Positions 25,969 through 35,862 are shown, numbered from the stretch's first letter. The stretch: DNA of 64,000 nt from CAYVQF01 sp964454015 (GCA_964454015.1 CAYVQF010000009.1:1-64000); one strand, 5' to 3'. Numbers and translations: made by a program. The notes: generated by a model from the sequence alone, not told the origin.

Positions 25969-27381
25969 TCAGCGTTTCTTGGCGTCCTCGGCGAGGCTCT
26001 CCATGACGTCGTAGTCTTTGATTTTGTAGAGCAAGGCGCGATGGCTGAGTTCGAGGACTTTGGCCGCTTGGGTGCGGTTGCCTTGGGTTTTGCGCAGGGC
26101 CCGCAGGATGAGCTCGCGCTCGAGGAGGCGGGTGGCTTTCTTGATGGAGAGATCGTCCTCTGCGATGAAGTTGTCCAGGGAGGTGCCGCAAGGTTGGGAG
26201 GCGTACCCGCCGCGAATTTTGGGCGGGAGATCTTCTGTTTTGATGCGCTCATGTTCGCAGAGAACCACCGTGCGTTCCAGGACGTTGATGAGTTGGCGCA
26301 CGTTCCCTGGCCAGTGGTAGTCCAGAAGGACTTGCATGGCGGCGTGGTCGATGTCGTGGACCTTGGTCCCGAGCTTCTCGTTGAGGACCGTGAGGAAGTG
26401 GTTGACGAGCAAGGGGATGTCTTCGCGTCGCTCGCGCAAGGGGGGGAGGTGTATGGGGATGACGTTGAGTCGATAGTAGAGGTCTTCGCGAAAGTCACCT
26501 TGGGCGACGAGATCGCCCAGGTCGTCGATGGCTGCGGCGATGATGCGTACGTTGATGGAGATGGAGCGGTTGTCGCCGACGCGTCTGAGCTCACCCTCTT
26601 GGAGGACGCGGAGGAGCTTGACCTGCAGCGCGATGGGGAGGGAGGTGATCTCGTCGAGGAAGAGGGTGCCTGAGGAGGCCTCTTCGAAGAGGCCTGTTTT
26701 GGCGCGCTTGGCGTCGGTGAAGGCGCCTTTGGCGTGGCCAAAGAGTTCACTCTCGAGGAGTTGTTCGGGGATGGCGCCGCAGTTGACCGGGACGAAAGCT
26801 TTGTCTTGGCGTGAGGACTGGAAATGCAGCGCCCGCGCCACGAGCTCTTTGCCCGTTCCAGACTCGCCGGTGATGAGGACCGTGGACTTGAAGTCGGCCA
26901 CTTTGCGGATGGTGCGAAAGACCTGGTGCATGACGTCGCTGCGGGCCACCATGTTTTCATAGGTGGTTTCTTGGGTCAGGACGCTGCGCAGGGCTTGGTT
27001 TTCGCGGACCAGGTGCTCTCTTTCTTGGGCTTTTTGAATGGTCAGGAGGAGCTCACCGCGGGAGAAGGGCTTGGGGATGAAGTCGTAGGCGCCTTTGCGG
27101 ATCATGGCGATGGCCGTGTCGCTGTCGCCAAAGGCGCTCATGAGGATGCAGAGGGGGCGGCAGGGATGGGCGCGCGCGGCTTCGAGGACGGCCCAGCCAT
27201 CGACGTTGGGCATGCGCACATCGCAGAGGATCATCTCGGGTTCCAGGGCCTCGAGCAGCTCGAGGCCGGCCTGTCCATCCGGGGCCGAGGAGACCTCAAA
27301 GCCCTCTTGAGTGAGCCAGCGCTGGGCGGCGTTGCGGATGCCTTCTTCGTCGTCGATGACGAGGATTCGCGTAGGGTTCAT
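25969..27381 (-). CDS. Sigma-54-dependent response regulator (NtrC/AtoC family)
   Basis: ATG 27381 opens a receiver domain (ILVIDDEEG; phospho-Asp in LCDVRMP). A sigma-54 AAA+ domain follows, with Walker A GESGTGKE, the sigma-54 contact loop as GAFTDA, Walker B GTLFLDEI and YYRLNVIPI. The C-terminus has a Fis-type helix-turn-helix (GNRTQAAKVLELSHRALLYK). About 470 residues, normal for the family. The loop normally reads GAFTGA; here Gly is replaced by Asp, a variant that may still be active. The gene is divergent from pilMNOPQ, so regulation of the pilus genes is plausible but unproven. The cognate kinase is not visible. Confidence 0.9.
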   Translation of the reverse strand: MNPTRILVIDDEEGIRNAAQRWLTQEGFEVSSAPDGQAGLELLEALEPEMILCDVRMPNVDGWAVLEAARAHPCRPLCILMSAFGDSDTAIAMIRKGAYDFIPKPFSRGELLLTIQKAQEREHLVRENQALRSVLTQETTYENMVARSDVMHQVFRTIRKVADFKSTVLITGESGTGKELVARALHFQSSRQDKAFVPVNCGAIPEQLLESELFGHAKGAFTDAKRAKTGLFEEASSGTLFLDEITSLPIALQVKLLRVLQEGELRRVGDNRSISINVRIIAAAIDDLGDLVAQGDFREDLYYRLNVIPIHLPPLRERREDIPLLVNHFLTVLNEKLGTKVHDIDHAAMQVLLDYHWPGNVRQLINVLERTVVLCEHERIKTEDLPPKIRGGYASQPCGTSLDNFIAEDDLSIKKATRLLERELILRALRKTQGNRTQAAKVLELSHRALLYKIKDYDVMESLAEDAKKR

Positions 27382-27651
27382 GGTGCTTTGCTCGCAGCCG
27401 AGAGCGTCGTGAAAGGGCCCCAGGGTGGGGACGGAGGGCATGATGGCACGAGTGGTCGCGACTGTCAGCCCAAAGGGGAGCTTCGTTGGCCTGCTCGGGA
27501 GACACAGAATAGGTGGATGTATTGGAAAGTACCCTAGAAAGTGGACACCCTCTTCTTCCATGGCATCATGACGATGATCTTGAGCGCAGAGGCCCAATTC
27601 CCGAGCGCAAGTGAAGGACAGAGCTGGTTGGCTCGTGGACAGGAGAGAGGG

Positions 27652-28713
27652 ATGGCGAAGGGCAAGCTACTAGTGGGACTGGATATCGGATCGAGTTCGG
27701 TGAAGCTGTGCCACCTCAAAGAGGCCAAGCGCGGTTACATGCTCAAGACCTTCGACATGATCCCGTTTCCGCAGGAGGCCATTGTCGATGGTGTGATCAT
27801 CAACCAGGCGACGGTGGTGGAGGCCATACGCACTTTGGTCAGTCGCAACCGGGTACGGCAGAAGGAGTGTGCGCTGAGCGTGTCGGGCTATTCCGTCATC
27901 GTCAAGCGCATCAAGCTGCCTTTGATGACGGATCAAGAACTGGAGGCCAACCTACAGTGGGAAGTTGAGCAGCACATCCCCTTCGATATCAACGATGTGG
28001 TGGTGGACAAAGAGGTGCTGCTGCGCAATCCGCACATGGGGACCATGGACGTGCTGTTGGTGGCGTCGAAGCGCGACATGGTCAACGAGTATATGAGCGT
28101 TGCCCGGGAAGCGGGCATGAATCCCAAGGTCGTGGATGTCGACTGTTTCTGCATGCAGAACATGTTTGATGTCGCCTACGGGGGCGCACATCCTGGTGAG
28201 ACCATCGCCTTGCTGGACATTGGCGCATCGATCACGTCGATCATCATCGTGTCCGACGGGGTGACGGCTTTTACGCGCGACATCACCATGGGTGGCCATC
28301 AAATAACCGAAGAGATTGAGAAGCAACTGGGTATCGGTCACGAAGAGGCAGAGGCCTACAAAGTTGGCGGTCGCGACGGAGACCTCGACGCTGTAATCCC
28401 TCACGAGGTGGAAGAGGTGATCCAGTCGGTGTCCGAAACCATCGCTCAGGAAGTCCAAAGGTCGTTGAGTTTCTTTCTCGAGACTTCGAGCATTGGTCAG
28501 ATCAGCCGGATGCTCTTGGTCGGTGGCGCCGCCAAGAGCCCGACCACGGTGCGGGTCATTGGCGAAGTGACGGGCGTCAATGTTGAGGTCGCGAGTCCCT
28601 TTGGTTCGCTGCAATACGATCCGAAAACCTACAATCCCGACTATTTGAACGGTGTAGCCCCGTTGGCGGGTGTGGCCGTGGGCTTGGCCTTGCGGAGGAC
28701 GAACGAGCGATGA
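27652..28713 (+). CDS. pilM: Type IV pilus assembly protein PilM
   Basis: ATG 27652 has AGGAGAGAGGG just upstream; the frame is open further upstream but without a start signal. The 353-residue product has the actin-like (FtsA-type) fold: the phosphate-binding VGLDIGSSSVKL near the start, a second ALLDIGASITSI, and the adenosine motif LLVGGAAKSP. PilM is cytoplasmic and binds the N-terminus of PilN, linking the inner-membrane platform to the pilus motors. It overlaps pilN by 4 nt (ATGA). The pilus motors and pilin are not in this window. Confidence 0.94.
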   Translation: MAKGKLLVGLDIGSSSVKLCHLKEAKRGYMLKTFDMIPFPQEAIVDGVIINQATVVEAIRTLVSRNRVRQKECALSVSGYSVIVKRIKLPLMTDQELEANLQWEVEQHIPFDINDVVVDKEVLLRNPHMGTMDVLLVASKRDMVNEYMSVAREAGMNPKVVDVDCFCMQNMFDVAYGGAHPGETIALLDIGASITSIIIVSDGVTAFTRDITMGGHQITEEIEKQLGIGHEEAEAYKVGGRDGDLDAVIPHEVEEVIQSVSETIAQEVQRSLSFFLETSSIGQISRMLLVGGAAKSPTTVRVIGEVTGVNVEVASPFGSLQYDPKTYNPDYLNGVAPLAGVAVGLALRRTNER

Positions 28714-29414
28714 TGGTCAGAATCAACTTGGTGCCGGGAAAGAAGCGGAGTGGAGTCCCCGGAGGCGATGCCCTGTGGCGCTTGGTGGCCGCAATGTTGG
28801 TCCTCTTGTTGGCTCAGCTCTTCGTTTTGTACTTCATCTACGATGGCAAAGCGCAGGACGTGAAGCGTGCCCAGGGAGAAGTGCAGCGGATGACTGCCGA
28901 TGCGGAGAAGCTGGAGCGGGAGATCGCGGCGCTGCCCGATGTGGAGAAGCGGGCTGCTGAGCTGGAAGCGCGGGAGCGTACCTTGGCGCGCCTGGCGAGT
29001 GTGCGCAACGGACCGCAGCACGTGCTCGATGAGCTCAAGCGGGTCATGAGCCGTCCTCGCGATCCGGCGAGCGTCAAGATGGCGAAGGACGCAGGGTGGA
29101 ACATTTCGTGGGAAGCGGAGAACGTTTTTCTCAATAAGATCGTGGAAGAGCGGCCTGGAGCCTTGCAACTGGAAGGCGCCGCCCGCGGACTGGACGATGT
29201 GGCTGAGCTGTGGTTGCGCCTGCGGACGAGTCGCCTCTTTCGCAACGTCCGCTTGGCGAGCATCAAGAAAGGTCGGGATTCTGGGCTTGGAGTGGACGTG
29301 CAGACCTTTGTGTTCTACGCCGAGGCCAACTTCCGCTACCAAACCAAAGACGGTGAGGAGTTGATGAAACAGCTCGAGGCTGCGGCTTCGGTCGATGCAG
29401 GGAAGAAGGAGTAA
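28710..29414 (+). CDS. pilN: Type IV pilus alignment protein PilN
   Basis: The ATG overlaps the pilM stop. The 234-residue protein begins with MMVRINLVPGKK, the conserved PilN cytoplasmic motif that docks into PilM. A single membrane helix follows (LVAAMLVLLLAQLFVLYFIY), then a coiled coil and a ferredoxin-like periplasmic domain. It forms the inner-membrane alignment complex with PilO. pilO follows after 3 nt. Confidence 0.93.
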   Translation: MMVRINLVPGKKRSGVPGGDALWRLVAAMLVLLLAQLFVLYFIYDGKAQDVKRAQGEVQRMTADAEKLEREIAALPDVEKRAAELEARERTLARLASVRNGPQHVLDELKRVMSRPRDPASVKMAKDAGWNISWEAENVFLNKIVEERPGALQLEGAARGLDDVAELWLRLRTSRLFRNVRLASIKKGRDSGLGVDVQTFVFYAEANFRYQTKDGEELMKQLEAAASVDAGKKE

Positions 29415-29417
29415 GTC

Positions 29418-30071
29418 ATGGCTAGCAAAGATAAGGGGTTGAAAAATGTACCGCCCCTACACGTCGCCTTGGCCCTGCTCATCGTGATGGTTTTCGTTGG
29501 GGTCGGCTTCTACTTTCTCCTCTACACCGGCATGGACGCAGAGATTGGCAAGCTCAACAAGCTGAAAGCCGATGCGACGGTGCGCGTGACCGAGTTGGAA
29601 GGGCGCCGCCAGAACTTGCTCAAGGTCCAGGACAAAGCGGCGAGGCTTGAGAAACGCTTGGAGATCTTGCGCTCGAAGCTTCCCGAGACGCAAGAGGAGC
29701 TCAACCTCTTCCTCGGTGCCATCAGCCAGCGCGCGCAGTCAGCTCGGGTGCACAAATGGTTGCTCTTCCAGCAGCATGCGCCAGAGCCCGACGACGAAGT
29801 GGCTCGGGTGCCCATCTCCATGGAGTTCATCGCGACCTACGATGCGGCCACCAACTTCTTCTGGGAGTTGTCGAATATGGGTGAGGGCGCGCAGACCGGT
29901 GGCAAAGAGCAGCTCGTCAATGTTTCCGATATTGCCCTGGTCCGTGCCACAGGCGAAGATCAGGGACTCATCAAGGTCTCCTGTAGAGCAGTGACCTACC
30001 TCTACACAGGTACGTCAAAGCCGGCAGAGGACACGTCGCGTCGTGGTGGGCGTCAGAGAGGTCGCAGATGA
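29418..30071 (+). CDS. pilO: Type IV pilus alignment protein PilO
   Basis: AAGGAG precedes ATG 29418. The 217-residue protein has one membrane helix (VALALLIVMVFVGVGFYFLLY), a coiled coil (AEIGKLNKLKADATVRVTEL and beyond) and a C-terminal ferredoxin-like domain (VPISMEFIATYDAATNFFWEL). PilO pairs with PilN in the inner membrane and contacts PilP. The C-terminus is short and basic; the stop overlaps the pilP start (ATGA). Confidence 0.92.
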   Translation: MASKDKGLKNVPPLHVALALLIVMVFVGVGFYFLLYTGMDAEIGKLNKLKADATVRVTELEGRRQNLLKVQDKAARLEKRLEILRSKLPETQEELNLFLGAISQRAQSARVHKWLLFQQHAPEPDDEVARVPISMEFIATYDAATNFFWELSNMGEGAQTGGKEQLVNVSDIALVRATGEDQGLIKVSCRAVTYLYTGTSKPAEDTSRRGGRQRGRR

Positions 30072-30694
30072 GCAAACGAAACCAACACGAAATCTGGGTG
30101 GAACTCAAGCGATTGGGTCTGATCTTGGCGGGGTGTTTGTTCCTTCTGGTGGGGCCTGGGGTGAGCTTGGTGGGTTGCGAGGACGAAGTCAAGCCAGCGT
30201 CGCCACCTCCACCCGCACCTGCGGCGAGCAGGGGACAGCAAGGCCGGCGTGGCCGTGGTGCCGCTGTTGAAGAGCAAGCATCGACTGGGGAAGATTGGAC
30301 GCCGCGGCGCAACCGAGAACGACGCCAGATCGACGGTCGCGATCCCTTCTTTGGCTTCATCGATATCCTCCTCGAGGAGAAAGCCAGGCAAGAAGCGCTG
30401 GCGCAACAGACCGTCCTCGAGGAAGAAGAGATGTTGTTGCCCATTCAACGATTCGAAGTGAAAGATTTTCGCTTGCTTGGGGTGATCACTGGGACGGCCG
30501 AGCCCAAAGCCTATCTCGTTGACCCCACAGGACAACGACATGTGCTCAAGCGCGGCGATTTCATTGGAAAGCGCGGTGGCACCGTCTCGGTCATCCGCCG
30601 CGATAGCATCGATATTTATGAAGTAGGGGACGGATATATCCCCATCAAACTCCACGCCGAATTGCCTCCTGGGTTCAGTCTCGAGGTCAACTAA
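30068..30694 (+). CDS. pilP: Type IV pilus lipoprotein PilP
   Basis: The 208-residue product has a lipoprotein signal with lipobox LVGC (Cys37), a disordered Pro/Arg-rich linker, and a C-terminal beta-sandwich of the PilP/GspC HR type. The latter starts at DFRLLGVITGTAEPKAYLVD and ends VGDGYIPIKL. PilP joins the PilN/PilO inner-membrane complex to the N-terminal domains of the PilQ secretin. The hydrophobic n-terminal region is longer than usual, so the exact signal-peptidase II site rests on the LVGC match. Confidence 0.9.
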   Translation: MSKRNQHEIWVELKRLGLILAGCLFLLVGPGVSLVGCEDEVKPASPPPPAPAASRGQQGRRGRGAAVEEQASTGEDWTPRRNRERRQIDGRDPFFGFIDILLEEKARQEALAQQTVLEEEEMLLPIQRFEVKDFRLLGVITGTAEPKAYLVDPTGQRHVLKRGDFIGKRGGTVSVIRRDSIDIYEVGDGYIPIKLHAELPPGFSLEVN

Positions 30695-30715
30695 CAGCAG
30701 CGAGAGGAAATGAAC

Positions 30716-33700
30716 ATGAGACGGTCATTAACAGGGACGTTGCCACACACTGTGGCGCTCATGGTTGTGCTGTGTATGCCTGCTGGGTTTGCAGTGGCCG
30801 ATCCAGGACATAACGGCAACGCCGTAACCAAGTTGAGCTTCGAGGAGAACGCCCAGGCGACTTTATTGCGCATTGGCGTGGACAAGGAGCCCACCTTTTC
30901 CGTCTTCACCTTGCGCAACCCTTCTCGGGTCCTGGTGGAGATTCTCAATTGCAACGCCGCGCAGATGGCGCCGGTGCAGTTGCGCAATGGCGTGGTCGAC
31001 TCTGCCGCCTTGTCGGTCCAGAGCGAAGGAAAGAGCCAGCGCTGCCGGGTCATCCTCACCCTCGAGGGCGATGCGCCTTATGATGTCAGCGCCATCGCCG
31101 GCGAGATCGTGGTGGCCGTCGAGGGACGCGCCGTGCCCCAGCGCCAGGGGGCCTTCGAGCAACAAGTGGCCGCCCGCGATGCCGAGCTCAACCGGACCAA
31201 AGCAGAACTCGAGACGGCTGCTTCCGAGCTGGAGCGTCTGCGACACGAGCAGAGCGCCGTCGCCCAACGTATCGCCCAATTGGAAGCCCAGAACAAGGGA
31301 CTCGAGGCTGCGGCCAAGACCAGCAGTCACGCCGATGCTTTGGAGCAAACCCGGCAAGAGCTGGCCTTGACCCAAGCGCAGCTTCAGGAAGAGCGCAACC
31401 GAGCCCAGGCGCTCAACGCCAGCGTCACCATGGCAGTGGAGCAAGTCGCGGCCTTCACCGGTCAAGTCGATGCGCTGCGCGCGGAACAAGGTCACGCGCG
31501 TGCCCAACTCGCCAAGCTCGCGGCGGAACGGGACGAAGCCGCCCAGCGCGCCGAGGTGGCCGAACACCGTGCCGCGGAGCTCGACGAAGAGGTGCAACGT
31601 TTGCAAGAGGGGCTGGCCCAAAAAGCGCGGGCTGCGGCAATGGCCGAAAGCCTCCAGCAGCGCGCCAACGCTGCCGCTGACAAACAAGCCCAGCTCGAAG
31701 CAGAGCTGAGCTCCCTGCGAGCGCAAGTAGGCGATAGCCAAACGGCGGCTGTCACGGCAGCCGAGGAGCGCCTGCAAGCAGCGGTGAGCACCTCTGAGGC
31801 CCTACAGGCTGAGCTGATTGAGACGCGCAACGCGGCGAACGCTCGGGTCGAGGATCTTCGCGCGGCCATCACCCAGAAGCAGCAAGAAGCAGAGGCGGCC
31901 AAGCGCGAAGCCAGCGCCCTCAAGAGCGCTTCTGAAGCCAAGATGAACGAGATGACCGCCGCCCTCGCTCAGCGTGAGAAGCAGCTCCAGACCAAAGAAG
32001 AAGAGCTGCAGACGCTGCGTGGACAAGAAGCGACCTTGCGCGCCGAGCTCGCCGCAGCCCGCGGCCAACAAGAACACAAGGCAGTGGCCAAGCAAGACGA
32101 GATCAATGAAGTCCTGCGCCGTCAGGCCCAAGTGCGTACCGAGATGGAGCAAGAAGTCGCGACGCTGCGTAGCGCCTTGAGTGAACGGGAAGGCGCCCTG
32201 GAGCGCGCCCGTGAACGCGAGACCTCACTGCAAGAACGCTTCGAGACGCTCCAAGCCGAGAGGGCCCGCGAGCAGAACGCGGTACAGACGCTGCTAACGG
32301 TGCGCGAGAAGTCTCTTCAGGAAGCGGTGGCGCGCGAGAACGCCCTGCGCAAAGAAATCGAAACCTTGCAGCAGCAACAGGCCAAGGGTGGTAGTGACGC
32401 CGCTGCGGCTTTGGTTTTGGCAGAGAAGAACGAGCACTTGGCCCAAACGGCCTTGGAACAGAGCCGATTGGCCAGTGAAGTCGATGCCCTGGCGGCCCGG
32501 CTGGAGGCCAACCGCACCGAGATGGAGAGGATGAAGGCGCAAGCCGAGAGCGCGAGCGCGACCCATCAACAACGAGAGCAACAGTTGCGCGCCGAAATCA
32601 CGCACCTCGGTGAGACCGCCGGGCGGACCCAAGAACAGCTCGACCAGGCGCGTATTCGCGAGCAAGCACTGCAACGCGAGTTGGCAGCCAAGACCCGCGA
32701 AGTGGACGCCCTCAACTCACAGATGCAAGTGGCCCAAGGCAACTACGAGGCTGAGGTCAATGCCCTGCGGGCCCGAGTGGCCCAAGGTGATGCTGCCAGC
32801 GCCGAGCTGGAGAAGGCCCGCGCCGAGTTGGCTGAGGCCGAGCTCGCACGCGAGGAGCTCAAGCGCATTCGGCGCTCCATTGGCAACACGGAAGACGCTG
32901 CTGCCGAGCTGCAACGCTTGCGACAGCAGGTGGAGCGGGCGGAGTCCTTGCGCGCTGAGGTCGACAGGCTGCGTGCCCAAGCGGCCGAGGCCGAGGCTGC
33001 CAAGGCAGAACTCGCCAAGTTGCGCGGCGCGCAACAAGAACAGGTGCGCGCTGAGGCGCAGATCAAGGCCACGCCGGCAGCGGCACCCCCCATCGATCGC
33101 AGCGCCGAAGGGGCCCAGGTCAGCCCCGGCCCCGCGGCGGCTCCGCTGAACCTCCAGGCCGCTCGCGCCTTGGGAGCGACGGTGCAAGACATTCGCTTCG
33201 AGAGCCACGGTAGCGTGAGCCGCGTCATCATCGACCTCGACCGCCAGAGCGCCTATCAGACCACCCCATGGGCCCAAGGCAAAGCGACCCTGGTGCTGCG
33301 GGATGCCGTCCTGCCGCCGGCGTTGGCACGCAAACTCGACACCCGCGCTTTCAACGGGGCGGTACGCTTCGTCAGTGCCTTTGCCGACCAAGGCCAGGTC
33401 AGCCTGGTGACCGAGCTCGAAGGCGCTGGCTCAGAGATGGTCCGCGCCAACGGCCGCAGCCTGGTGTGGGAGTTCGTCTCCAATCGCTCCAGCGGCGACA
33501 CCGCGATTGCTCATGACATGGATGAGGCCGTCGATCGCCGCAAAAACGTGCGCATCGCTTCCGCCGAGCCGCCGCGCAGCCAAGGGCAGCGCACCGATGA
33601 AGACCTGGCCTTGGTCTTTGGCCGCCGCAACACCATCAGCGACGCGCGGCTGAGTCGGCAACGTATCACCCTCGACGTGCGCGACATCGAGATTCAGGAT

Positions 33701-35008
33701 CTCTTGCGCCTCATCGCCGATGAGATCGACGTCAGCATCGTGGCGAGCCCCGATGTCAAGGGCAAGCTCACCCTCTCGCTGAAGAGCGTCCCCTTGGATC
33801 AGGCCCTGGAGATCATCTTGCGGACCCATGACCTCGGCATGAAACAAGAAGGCCGAGTCATCTGGGTGGCCAAGGCGGAGGTGTTCCGGGAAGAACAACG
33901 ACGCGCTCTTGAAGCTGCCATGGTGCGCGAGCGCCTGGAGCCTCTGGAAGTCCGTCTCATCCCGGTGAACTACGCGACGGCTTCGGAGCTGGCAAACAAC
34001 GTCGGCGGTCTGCTGTCGACCCGCGGCACTGTACAGATCGATCCGCGCACGAACACCCTCATCATCAAGGATGTCCCCGCCAATCTCGACGCTGCTGAGA
34101 TCCTGGTGGAGAACCTCGACACCCAGACACCGCAGATTCTCATCGAGGCGCGCATCGTCGAGACTCAGGCCAACTTCTCGCGCGAGCTCGGGGTGCAGTG
34201 GGGTGGCGACTTCTCCTTCAGCCCCGCCAACGGCAACCCCACGGGCTTGGTCTTTCCTTCGAGCGTTGGTGTGGCTGGCGCTTCAACCAGCGAGCTCAAC
34301 AACGGTACGCGGTCCAATCCGAACTTCGCCGTCAACTTGCCGGCAAGTGTCGGTACCGGCAGCGGTGGTGCCGTCGGTATGACCTTTGGCTCCGTCGGTG
34401 GCGCCCTCAACATCAGCTTGCGCCTCACCGCCCTCGAAGAGAAAGGCTTTGTCAAGATCGTCTCGGCGCCGCGCATCATGACCCTCGACAATGTCCAGGC
34501 CAGCATTGAGCAAGGTGTCTCTATCCCCGTCAGCGTCGTGAGCGCAGCGGGCGTGCAGACGGTCTTCTTCGATGCCAAGTTGAACCTCTCTGTGACCCCA
34601 CATGTGACACGGGATGGCAACATCTTCCTCAAGATCGATGTCCAGAAGAACGAGCCCGATTTCGCCAACACCGGTGCCCAGGGCGATCCGTCCATCATTC
34701 GCAAAGAGGCGCACACCCAGCTCCTGATCCCCGACGGCGACACCACGGTCATTGGTGGGATCTACACCCGCAACACGTCCCAGAGCGTAAGCTCCGTGCC
34801 CTTCTTCGGTTCCCTTCCCTTCGTGGGCTACTTCTTCCGTAAGACCAGTGAAACGGACAACAGGACGGAGTTGTTGATCTTCATCACCCCTCGCATCATC
34901 AACCGCGAGCTCAGCATTGGCGCTGCAGGTCCAGGCTCCTTCCTGGCCCCGGAAGTACCAGAAGAAGAAGAGGGCGCCAAGGGTGGTGGCACGAAACGGC
35001 GCCGCTAA
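30716..35008 (+). CDS. pilQ: Type IV pilus secretin PilQ with giant coiled-coil insertion
   Basis: I prefer ATG 30716 because GAGAGGA lies seven bases upstream; ATG 30710 is too close to it. The product is about 1430 residues, roughly twice a typical PilQ. After the signal peptide (ending AVADPG) comes an AMIN domain (about 38-140), then some 640 residues of Ala/Glu/Gln/Arg heptads (about 145-783) with few breaks. A second AMIN domain (about 817-924), STN and N1 domains (about 970-1130) and the secretin barrel follow. The C-terminal signature VPFFGSLPFVGYFF and LLIFITPRII are intact. The secretin is the outer-membrane gate for the pilus. The coiled coil lies between the two peptidoglycan-binding AMIN domains, within one uninterrupted reading frame. 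Confidence 0.95.
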   Translation: MRRSLTGTLPHTVALMVVLCMPAGFAVADPGHNGNAVTKLSFEENAQATLLRIGVDKEPTFSVFTLRNPSRVLVEILNCNAAQMAPVQLRNGVVDSAALSVQSEGKSQRCRVILTLEGDAPYDVSAIAGEIVVAVEGRAVPQRQGAFEQQVAARDAELNRTKAELETAASELERLRHEQSAVAQRIAQLEAQNKGLEAAAKTSSHADALEQTRQELALTQAQLQEERNRAQALNASVTMAVEQVAAFTGQVDALRAEQGHARAQLAKLAAERDEAAQRAEVAEHRAAELDEEVQRLQEGLAQKARAAAMAESLQQRANAAADKQAQLEAELSSLRAQVGDSQTAAVTAAEERLQAAVSTSEALQAELIETRNAANARVEDLRAAITQKQQEAEAAKREASALKSASEAKMNEMTAALAQREKQLQTKEEELQTLRGQEATLRAELAAARGQQEHKAVAKQDEINEVLRRQAQVRTEMEQEVATLRSALSEREGALERARERETSLQERFETLQAERAREQNAVQTLLTVREKSLQEAVARENALRKEIETLQQQQAKGGSDAAAALVLAEKNEHLAQTALEQSRLASEVDALAARLEANRTEMERMKAQAESASATHQQREQQLRAEITHLGETAGRTQEQLDQARIREQALQRELAAKTREVDALNSQMQVAQGNYEAEVNALRARVAQGDAASAELEKARAELAEAELAREELKRIRRSIGNTEDAAAELQRLRQQVERAESLRAEVDRLRAQAAEAEAAKAELAKLRGAQQEQVRAEAQIKATPAAAPPIDRSAEGAQVSPGPAAAPLNLQAARALGATVQDIRFESHGSVSRVIIDLDRQSAYQTTPWAQGKATLVLRDAVLPPALARKLDTRAFNGAVRFVSAFADQGQVSLVTELEGAGSEMVRANGRSLVWEFVSNRSSGDTAIAHDMDEAVDRRKNVRIASAEPPRSQGQRTDEDLALVFGRRNTISDARLSRQRITLDVRDIEIQDLLRLIADEIDVSIVASPDVKGKLTLSLKSVPLDQALEIILRTHDLGMKQEGRVIWVAKAEVFREEQRRALEAAMVRERLEPLEVRLIPVNYATASELANNVGGLLSTRGTVQIDPRTNTLIIKDVPANLDAAEILVENLDTQTPQILIEARIVETQANFSRELGVQWGGDFSFSPANGNPTGLVFPSSVGVAGASTSELNNGTRSNPNFAVNLPASVGTGSGGAVGMTFGSVGGALNISLRLTALEEKGFVKIVSAPRIMTLDNVQASIEQGVSIPVSVVSAAGVQTVFFDAKLNLSVTPHVTRDGNIFLKIDVQKNEPDFANTGAQGDPSIIRKEAHTQLLIPDGDTTVIGGIYTRNTSQSVSSVPFFGSLPFVGYFFRKTSETDNRTELLIFITPRIINRELSIGAAGPGSFLAPEVPEEEEGAKGGGTKRRR

Positions 35009-35106
35009 AACGGACCTCGCTATTTTCATGTGCGTCTCAGATGCTACACTTAGGAAAAGTCGAAGCCTGGTTGCCCTGCGCGGGGCCACCGGGCGAGGAG
35101 TAGAAG

Positions 35107-35862
35107 ATGCGAAGCAAAGCCTTTAAACGACACCACCGGATCGGTCTGCCCTTGGCCATGTTGGCGGTGATGGCCCTGGCCCACGGCTGCGCCGAGCAGC
35201 CCACCATGATCCTCATCATTGGCGCTGGCAAGCCACTCTCGAGTTGCTCTGCGCCGTCGGCGCCTTCGGAGTTCCTCACCTCCGGGGTGATCGATGTCTC
35301 CTTTGCCACGGGTTACATCATGACGCCCTTCGTCCAGAATGTGACCACCTCGTCAGAAAACGTGGGCGCCCAAGGAAAGCAGAGCAACCAGAACGCTGCC
35401 GTGTGGGAGGGCCTCTCCATCGAAGGCAACCGCGTCATCTTGACCCGCGCTCAGGTCGAGTTCTCATTCCTCACGGAGTTGCCCGCTTCGGTGATGGACG
35501 TCTTCCGCTCCTTCGATTTGCCCATCGGCGGCACCGTGCTCGATCCCGCCGGCGGCGGCATGATGCTCCCGGTGACCACCATGAACTCTTTCCACGTCGA
35601 GACCTTGCGCTCGGTGGTCCAGCCTGGGCAGCAAGCCCTGATGATGGTCTCCTTGCGCTTCTTCGGGGTTACCACCTCTGACTCCAAGGTCGAGTCCAAC
35701 CTCTTCAAGTTCCCCATCACCATCTGCAACGGTTGTCTCTACGATCAGGTCTGCACGGACAGCCGTACCACCGCCGCGTGTATTCCGCCAGGTCAGGACG
35801 AGATCTACTGCGTCAACGCGGACCTGCCGCCCGAAGAAGAGCCCGCGCGAGAAGATTTCTAG
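35107..35862 (+). CDS. Lipoprotein with C-terminal Cys-rich end
   Basis: GAGGAG precedes ATG 35107. The 251-residue product has a lipobox of type LAHGC (Cys28). The mature part is beta-rich (VILTRAQVEFSFLTELP) and ends in a Cys-rich piece (ICNGCLYDQVC, AACIPPGQDEIYC), then an acidic tail. I do not recognise a family; similar lipoproteins with a 'C-x2-C ... C' end are common in Myxococcota-type genomes. It starts 98 bp after pilQ, which may include its own promoter. Confidence 0.75.
   Translation: MRSKAFKRHHRIGLPLAMLAVMALAHGCAEQPTMILIIGAGKPLSSCSAPSAPSEFLTSGVIDVSFATGYIMTPFVQNVTTSSENVGAQGKQSNQNAAVWEGLSIEGNRVILTRAQVEFSFLTELPASVMDVFRSFDLPIGGTVLDPAGGGMMLPVTTMNSFHVETLRSVVQPGQQALMMVSLRFFGVTTSDSKVESNLFKFPITICNGCLYDQVCTDSRTTAACIPPGQDEIYCVNADLPPEEEPAREDF

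Noticed and set aside
27443..27460. TGGCACG near a possible sigma-54 -24 box between the NtrC-type gene and pilM
   Set aside because: At the correct spacing the -12 element reads GTCGC rather than TTGCA/T, so the match is poor.
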